Shown here: positions 5,361 to 5,531 of the stretch, piece after piece
How positions within the stretch are numbered: the stretch's first letter is position 1
How the letters are laid out: every line of letters starts with the position of its first letter
DNA from: Bacillota bacterium
Lineage (GTDB): Bacteria; Bacillota; Clostridia; Oscillospirales; Ruminococcaceae
Reading direction: 5' to 3'
DNA: 5,531 nt
Assembly (NCBI GenBank): GCA_023457175.1
Contig: JAEWMM010000019.1
Coordinates: forward strand, 1-5,531
Notes under the pieces: generated by a model
Told to the model about the DNA's origin: nothing
What the model saw: the letters and a program-made list of their open reading frames with translations, nothing else
Database searches by the model: none
Translations under genes and position numbers: made by a program

Positions 5361-5531
5361 TTATCCCCCTGTTTGGTACATACCGATGGGGTGATGCACC
5401 AACGCGCATTTGCAGCCTTCTTCGCTGGTTTTAACAAAGCCCTGATGTTCTTTGGGCTTGTATTTTACGGCTTCTAAAATGGCGCCGGCTATTGCTGCAT
5501 CACTTGCGCCGCTGCGTAATAAGGGCTTTAG
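5361..5531 (-). CDS. moaA: GTP 3',8-cyclase MoaA, C-terminal 56 residues (5' part off window)
   Basis: The open frame from the right edge ends at TAA 5361-5363. It reads LKPLLRSGASDAAIAG, then VKYKPKEHQGF, and ends in HHPIGMYQTGG. The LLRSG block, the KP..H motif and above all the terminal double glycine match the C-terminus of MoaA, the radical-SAM enzyme that converts GTP to the cyclic intermediate of molybdopterin. The conserved terminal GG is required for activity in the family. The radical-SAM core and the second iron-sulfur cluster cysteines would lie off the window; the two cysteines here (CKC) are too close to the end to be those ligands. Its stop is two bases before the MOSC start, whose ribosome binding site lies inside it. 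Identification rests on a short tail plus Moco context. Confidence 0.78.
   Translation of the reverse strand, partial: LKPLLRSGASDAAIAGAILEAVKYKPKEHQGFVKTSEEGCKCALVHHPIGMYQTGG

Noticed and set aside
5359..5409. N-terminal extension of the MOSC frame by 17 codons
   Set aside because: It overlaps the moaA tail, whose frame is clearly coding, and ATG 5358 has AGGGGG at proper distance.

Overview
The window reads as chromosomal DNA from a Gram-positive anaerobe, most likely a member of the Clostridia/Oscillospirales. This is an inference from strong AAGGAGG-type ribosome binding sites, tightly packed genes, moderate GC in coding DNA against a very AT-rich promoter region, and a moaA / MOSC / MogA-MoaB gene order that I associate with that group. 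No mobile element, rRNA, tRNA or CRISPR array was seen.

Left part (1-4306): a small regulated catabolic locus. A partial D-aminoacylase-type amidohydrolase runs leftward off the window (1-895). Across an AT-rich divergent promoter region (896-1175) lies a rightward set: an RpiR-family regulator (1176-2021), a 12-segment permease that looks like the ion transporter (IT) superfamily (2121-3416), and a nitrilase-superfamily amidase of the Nit2/omega-amidase type (3441-4268). A Rho-independent terminator closes the set. The divergent region holds a perfect 26-bp palindrome and a related site exactly 105 bp away, both built on GAAAA-N4-TTTTC. A near-consensus sigma-A promoter overlaps the longest possible reading of the regulator and shows that its true start is ATG 1176. 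The simplest reading is that the permease imports an N-acylated or amide-bearing carboxylate, the two hydrolases cut its C-N bonds, and the RpiR protein controls both directions.

Middle (4275-4386): a convergent intergenic region with two terminators, one per strand. They flank a 49-bp near-perfect palindrome whose outer ends are the two T-tracts, so transcripts from either side run into the same sequence after their terminator.

Right part (4401-5531, minus strand): the 3' end of a molybdenum cofactor operon, transcribed leftward. It contains the C-terminal 56 codons of MoaA, then a MOSC-domain protein two bases downstream, then a MogA/MoaB-family protein whose start overlaps the MOSC gene by 14 bases. 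The operon ends in its own terminator. No stretch longer than 300 bases lacks a gene.
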